The notes under the pieces: model-generated
Database searches by the model: none
What the model was told of the DNA's origin: nothing
The model's input: only the letters and a program-made list of their open reading frames with translations
Shown here: one piece after another, positions 58,201-64,000 of the stretch
Numbering within the stretch: position 1 is the first letter of the stretch
Layout of the letters: each line of letters begins with the position of its first letter
Assembly (NCBI RefSeq): GCF_026914265.1
Contig: NC_069135.1
Span: 61,866,738 to 61,930,737 of the forward strand
Direction of reading: 5' to 3'
Origin: Mya arenaria
Taxonomy: Eukaryota > Mollusca > Bivalvia > Myida > Myidae
Length of the DNA stretch: 64,000 nucleotides
Position numbers and translations under genes: made by a program

Positions 58201-61105
58201 GGCGTAAGAATATGGACAGAATCAGCAATAGTAGTATAACAGCGTAACAATAGGACATAATCAGCAAGAGTAGTATAACGGCGTAAAAAAAGGGACATAA
58301 TCAGCTAGAGTAGTAAAATGGTGTAACCATAGTTTGCAGAATCAGCAAGAGTAGTATAACGGTGTAAGAATATGGACAGAATAAACAAGAGTAGTATTAC
58401 AGCGTAACAATGGGGACATTATCAGCAAGAGTAGTATAACGGCGTAACAATAGGGACAGAATTAGCAAGATTAGTAAGAAGTTGTAACAATAGGGACAGA
58501 ATAAGCTAAAGTTGTTTAGCAGTATAACAATAGGGACAGAATCAGCTAATGAAGCATAACGGTGAACCATAGGGACAGAATCAGCAAGAGTAGTATAACG
58601 GCCTAACCATAGGGACATAATCAGCAAAAGTAGTATAACGTTAAAACAAAAGGGAAAGAATCAGCAAGAGTAGTATAACGGCGTAACAATAGGGAGAGAA
58701 TCAGCAAGAGTAGTATAACGGCGTAACAATAGGGACAGAATCAGCTAAAGTAGTATAACGGCGTAACAATAGGGAAATAATCAGCTAAAGTAGAATAACG
58801 GCATAACAATATGGACAGAATCAGCTAGAGCAGTAAAACGGCATTACAAAAGGGACATAATTTGCTAAAGAAGTATAGCGGCGTAACAATAGAGACATAT
58901 TCAGCAAGAGTAGTAGAACGGCGTAACAATAGGGAAAAAATCCGCTAAAGCAGTATAACGGTGTAAAAATAGGGACAGAATCAGCAAGAGTAGTATAACG
59001 GCGTAACACTAGGGACAGAATCAGCTAGTGTAGTATAATGGTGTAACCATAGTTTGCAGAATCAGCAAGATTAGTATAACGGTGTAACCATAGTTTGAAG
59101 AATCAGCAGGAGTAGTATAAAGGTATAACAATAGGGACATAATCAACAGATTAGTATAACGGCGTAACAATAGGGAAAGAATCAGCAAGAGTAGTATAAC
59201 GGCGTAAGAATATGGACAGAATCAGCAATAGTAGTATAACAGCGTAACAATAGGACATAATCAGCAAGAGTAGTATAACGGCGTAAAAATAGGGACATAA
59301 TCAGCTAGAGTAGTAAAATGGTGTAACCATAGTTTGCAGAACCAGCAAGAGTAGTATAACGGTGTAAGAATATGGACAGAATCAACAAGAGTAGTATTAC
59401 AGCGTAACAATGGGGACATTATCAGCAAGAGTAGTATAACGGCGTAACAATAGGGACAGAATCAGCTAGAGTAGTATAATGGTGTAACCGTAGTTTGCAG
59501 AATCAGCAAGAGTAGTATAACTGTGTAACCATAGTTTGAAGAATCAGCAGGAGTAGTATAAAGGTATAACAATAGGGACAGAATCAACAGATTAGTATAA
59601 CGGCGTAACAATAGGGAAAGAATCAGCAAGAGTAGTATAACGGCGTAAGAATATGGACAGAATCAGCAAGAGTAGTATAACAGCGTAACAATAGGGACAT
59701 AATCAGCAAGAGTAGTATAACGACGTATGAATAGGGACAGAATCAGCATGAGTAGTATAACGGCGTAACAAAAGGGACATAATCAGCTCAAGCAGTATAA
59801 CGGTGTAACAATAGGGACATGATCAGCTCAAGCAGTATAACGGTGTAACAATAGGGACATAATCAGCTCAAGCAGTATAACGGTGTAACAATAGGGACAG
59901 AATCAACAAGAGTAGTATAACGGCGTAACAATAGGGACATAATCAGCTCAAGCAGTATAACGGTGTAACAATAGGGACATAATCAGCACGAGTAGTATAA
60001 TGGCGTAACAATAGGGACAGAATTAGCAAGATTAGTAAGACGGTGTAACATTAGGGACAGAATAAGCTAAAGTTGTTTAGCAGTATAACAATAGGGACAT
60101 AATCAGCTAATGAAGCATAACGGTGAACGATAGGGGAAAGAATCAGCTAGAGTAGTGTAATCGCGATACCATAGGGACAGAATCAGCAAGAGTAGTATAA
60201 CGGCCTAACTATAGGGACATAATCAGCAAAAGTAGTATAACGTTAAAACAAAAGGGACAGAATCAGCAAGAGTAGTATAACGGCGTAACAATAGGGAGGG
60301 AATCAGCAAGAGTAGTATAACGGCGTAACAATAGGGACAGAATCAGCTAAAGTAGTATAACGGCGTAACAATAGGGACATAATCAGCAAGAGTAGTATAA
60401 CGGCGTAACAATAGGGACAGAATGAGCAAGAGAAGTATAACGGCATAACAATAGGGACATAATCAGCAAGAGTAGTATAACGGTGTAACCATAGGGGACA
60501 TAATCAGCAAGAGTAGTATAACGGTGTAACAATAGGGACATAATCAGCAAGAGTAGTATAACGGCGTAACAATAGGGACAGAATCAGCTAGAGTAGTATA
60601 ATGGTGTAACCATAGTTTGCAGAATCAGCAAGATTAGTATAACGGTGTAACCATAGTTTGAAGAATCAGCAGGAGTAGAATAACGGCGTAACAATAGGGA
60701 CATAATCAGCTAAAGTAGTATAACGGCGTAACAATGGGGACAGAATCAGCTAAAGTAGTATAACGGCGTAACAATAGGGACATTATAATCAATAGTAGTA
60801 TAATGGTTTAACCACAGTTTGCAGAATCAGCAAGAGTAGTATATCGGTGTAAAAATAGGGACATAATTAGCAAGAGCAATATAACGGCGTAACAATAGGG
60901 ACATAATCAGCAAGAGTTGTATATCGGTGTAACCATAGGGGACATAATCAGCTAAAGTAGTATAACAGTATAACCATGGGGGACAGAATCAGCAAGAGTA
61001 GTAAAATGGTGTAACCATAGTTTGCAGAATCAGCAAGAGTAGTATATTGGTGTAGCCAAATGGAGCAGTATAAGCAAGAATAGAACTGGGGGCATTGTCA
61101 GCCAG
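55210..61105. repeat. ~40-bp minisatellite, family B, ~5.9 kb
   Basis: About 150 units of GTAACAATAGGGACATAATC then AGCAAGAGTAGTATAACGGC. This is a sub-family of the units at 2.7, 15 and 19.3 kb (GTAACCATTGGGGCAGTATC). The first five or six units (55210-55450) still look like family A. Nested higher-order duplications are visible, the clearest being a 1000-bp block (57440-58460 repeated at 58440-59460). Leu/Tyr/Thr-rich open frames on the minus strand are repeat artefacts. Confidence 0.95.
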
Positions 61106-61109
61106 AGTA

Positions 61110-61595
61110 CATATTTTTTTGCCCATTTTGGAAAGAATACCCTAGACTTTTTGGAGAAAGTTGCATTGCGAAATATGCCTAAATTGGATTTTTTTAAAGG
61201 TCAAATTTTATTACTTCTCCTGCGAATGAGCAAATAAATTAAGTATTAGTTTATTTTTATTTTTAAATGGCAAGAAGCTGCTGAAATCTCAATCTTTGGG
61301 CTGTAAATATCTATTGCAATAAATCTTGACAGATAATAGTTCATACTGATCTCTAAATGTGATGAAATTCAATGATTTTCAAAATTCTATTATCCCCAAA
61401 ACTTCACATCATATAATGTATTAGGATGTTGAATGAACCAGTCAAGGTAAAAAGACTTTCATAAGAAAATATCTAAATAAACAATTACATTTGATTTGAA
61501 TTGGTTTCTGCAGATTGGGAAAAAATCATATATTTCGCTTTGGGAATGGGTCGGATAGTTGAACCTGTGTATACTTACGAAAAAGGCATGGAGAA
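61110..61595. repeat. ~430-bp unique unit between minisatellites, copy 2
   Basis: Diverged relative of 13843-14285, in the same orientation and again followed directly by the ~39-bp minisatellite. Shared landmarks are CATTTTGG(A/G)AA, CTTGCATTG/GTTGCATTG, TATCTATTGCAATAAATC and AAGGTAAAAAGAC. It is not coding in either copy. Confidence 0.7.
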
Positions 61596-64000
61596 GTACA
61601 TAGTACAGTGTTTCCATTGTAGGCAGTATTAGCTACAGAAATATACGGTGTAACCCTAGACCGCAGTATCAGTCAGAGAATAGTATTGTTTAACAATAGG
61701 GGGCAGTCTCAGTCATAGAAGAGCACTGTTTTACTATATTGCAGTATCAGCCAGGGAAGAGCACTGTTTAACCATAGGGGGCAGTATCAGTCAGAGGAGA
61801 GTACTGTTTAACTCTAGGCGGCAATATCAGTCAGAGAAGAGTCCTGTTTAACCATAGGGGGCAATACCAGTCAGACAAGAGTCCTGTTTAACCATAGGGG
61901 GCAGTATCAGTCAGAGAAAAGCATTGTTTAACCATAGGGAGAAGTATCAGTCAAAGAAGAGTTCTGTTTGATTATATGGGGCAGTATCAGTCAGAAAAGA
62001 TTGCTATCTATCCATTGGGGTCAGTATCAGTCAGAGAAGAGTACTTTTTAAACATAGGCGGCTGTGTCAGTCAGAGAAGTGTAATGTTTAACCATAGGGG
62101 TCAGTATTAGTCAGTGAGGATTACTGTTTAAACATAGGCGGCTGTGTCAGTCAGAGAAGTGTACCGTTTAAACATAGGGGTCAGTATCAGTCAGAGAAGT
62201 GTACTGTTTAACCATAGGGGACAGTATCAGTCAGAGAAATGTACTGTTTAACCATAGGGGGCAGTATCAGTCAAAGAAGTGTACTGTTTAACCATAGGGG
62301 ACAGTATTAGTCAGAAAAATGTGTTGTTTAACCATAGGAGTCAGTATCGGTCAGAGAAGATTACTGTTTTTACCATAGGAGTCAGTATTAGTCAGAGAAG
62401 TGTACTGTTTAACCATAGGGGACAGTATCAGTCAGAGAGAAGTGTACCGTTAAACCGTATGGGTCATTATCAGTCAGAGAAGATTATTGTTTTAACCATA
62501 GGAGTCAGTATCAGTCAGAGAAGTGTACTGTTTAACCATATGGGTCAGTATCAGTCAGAGAAGATTACTGTTTTTACCATAGGAGTCAGTATCAGTCAGA
62601 GAAGTGTAATGTTTAACCATAGGAGTCAGAATCAGTCAGAAATGTGTATTGTTTTACCCTAGGAGTCAGTATCAGTCAGATAAGAGTATTGTTTAACCAT
62701 AGGGGGTAGTATTAGTCTGAGAATAGTATTTTTTAACCATAGGGGGCAGTATCAGTCATAGAAGAGTACTGTTTAACCATAGGCTCAGTATCAGTCAATG
62801 AATGGTACTTTTTAACCATAGGCGGCAGTATCAGTCAGAGAAGTGTACTGTTTATACATAGGAGTCAGTATAAGTCAGATAAAAGTACTGCTCAACCATA
62901 GGAGTCAGTATCAGTCAGAGAAAAGTACTGTTTAACAATAGGGGGCAGTATCTGTCAGAGAAGAGTCCTGTTAAACCATAGGGGGCAATACCAGTCAGAG
63001 AAGAGTATTGTTTAACCATAGGGGGCAGTCCCAGTCATAGAAGAGCACTGTTTTACTATATTTGCAGTATCAGCCAGGGAAGAGCTATGTTAAACCAAAG
63101 GGGGTAGTATCAGTCAGACGATAGTTCTGTTTAACTCTTGGCGGCAATATCAGTGAGAGAAGAGTCCTGTTTAACCATAGGGGGCAATACCAGTCCGAGA
63201 AGTGTCCTGTTTAAACCATAGTGGGCAGTATCAGTCAGAGAAGATTATTGTTTAACCATAGGGGACAGTCTAAGTCATAGAAGAGCACTGTTTAACTATA
63301 TTTGCAGTATCAGCCAGAAAAAAGCATTGTTTAACCATAGAGGGCAGTATCAGTCAAAAACAAGTACTTTTAACCATAGGGGGCAGTATAGGACAGAGAA
63401 GTGTACTCTATAACCATAGGGTCAGTATCAGTCAAAGAAGAGTACTGTTTAACCAAATAGGGCAGTATCAGTCAGAAAAGATTGCTATTTAACCATTGGG
63501 GTCAGTATCAGTCAAAGAAGAGTACTGTTTAACCATAGGCGGATGTGTCAGTCAGAGAGGAGTACCGTTTAAACATAGGGGTCAGTATCAGTCAGAGAAG
63601 TTTGTTTTTTTCACCATAGGGGGCAGTATCAGTCAGAGAAGTGTACTGTTTAATAATAAAGGGCAGTATCAGTCAGAGAAGTGTACTGTTTAACCAAATG
63701 GGTCAGTATCAGAGAGAGAAGAGTACTGTTTAACCAAAGGGGTCAGCATCAGTCAGAGAAGTGTACTGTTTAACCATAGGCGGCAGTATCAATCAGAGAA
63801 GTGTACTGTTTAACCATAGGCGGCAGTATCAGTCAGAGAAATGTACTGTTTAACCATAGAGGTCAATATCAGTCAAAGAAAAGTACTTTTAACCAAAGAG
63901 GTCAGTAATGACACAGTATCAGTCAGAAAAGTGTACTGTATAACAATATGGGTCAGTATCAGTCAGAGAAGAATATTGTTTAACCATAAGGGGGGGGGGT
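61596..64000. repeat. ~39-bp minisatellite, family C, runs off the window
   Basis: About 60 units of GTACTGTTTAACCATAGGGG then GCAGTATCAGTCAGAGAA. The family differs from B mainly by TTTAACC for GTAACA and by GTGTACTG for GTATAACGG. Open frames at 62279-62662 and 63496-63693 are artefacts of the repeat. The window ends in a run of G within the array. Confidence 0.95.

Noticed and set aside
55463..59009. Leu/Tyr-rich membrane-like frames (for example MLIMSLLLYRYTTLADYVPI)
   Set aside because: They are translations of the 40-bp minisatellite and recur with its higher-order repeats.
1..64000. LTR retrotransposon, Polinton or viral genes
   Set aside because: I saw no reverse transcriptase, integrase, protease, capsid or polymerase B motifs in the open frames.

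Overview
The window looks like nuclear DNA of an animal, most likely a bivalve mollusc. Genes are sparse and split by introns with GT/AG borders. The spaces between them are packed with tandem repeats and DNA transposons of bivalve type. These include a ~146-bp 'GTGACCTTGACCTTTG' satellite inside an element ending in GGGGGGCATAAT, tRNA-derived SINEs, a mariner remnant, MITE-like elements and long minisatellites. The host-gene pieces (B-box/coiled-coil TRIM, TRIM-type NHL propeller, H+/myo-inositol cotransporter) also fit a mollusc. There are no bacterial genes, operons or CRISPR arrays. Species is not determined.

Layout. 1-3414: a 146-bp satellite element followed by a 39-bp minisatellite. 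This block is repeated almost identically at 16595-20005. 3415-9825: a 6.4-kb DNA transposon with terminal inverted repeats and one five-exon gene on the minus strand. Spliced by eye, the gene gives an uninterrupted 700-residue DDE/D-type transposase. 9826-13665: a second, inverted copy of the same transposon, with deletions and no start codon, so the region forms a giant imperfect palindrome. 13676-16546: minisatellite plus two kinds of unique 'spacer' unit that recur elsewhere. 20651-21579: a TRIM-family exon (minus), with a decayed fragment of it at 23.5 kb. 26.15-30.5 kb: a 30-bp minisatellite of about 145 units. 30.9-32.7 kb: a GT-rich minisatellite. 33.6 and 40.1 kb: tRNA-derived SINEs. 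34.37-35.62 kb: a mariner remnant. 35.8-38.45 kb: several short tandem arrays. 38.82-38.98 kb: a near-perfect 160-bp hairpin. 44.64-47.34 kb: three exons of a damaged SLC2A13/HMIT-like transporter gene (plus), with a 1.2-kb TIR element in its last intron. 53.6-54.5 kb: an NHL-propeller exon of a TRIM-type gene (minus). 55.2-64.0 kb: two long arrays of the same ~39-40-bp minisatellite family as at 2.7, 15 and 19.3 kb.

Main points. (1) The DUF7869-like transposon looks complete, and the sister duplication supplies its pre-insertion site. (2) Its inverted partner is about 7% diverged in the one exon counted, yet 177 bp of flanking DNA copied with it is identical, which suggests recent conversion or rearrangement. 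(3) The 146-bp satellite carries repeated perfect copies of AGGTCACTGTGACCT, the consensus palindromic oestrogen response element, overlapping ERR/SF-1 half-sites. (4) One ~39-bp minisatellite family occurs at many sites, repeatedly next to the same unique units, as if mobilised or rearranged as modules. (5) The HMIT locus has a premature stop, an out-of-frame exon junction and no visible acceptor at its first recognisable exon.

All family assignments were made by eye from motifs and remain to be confirmed by profile searches.
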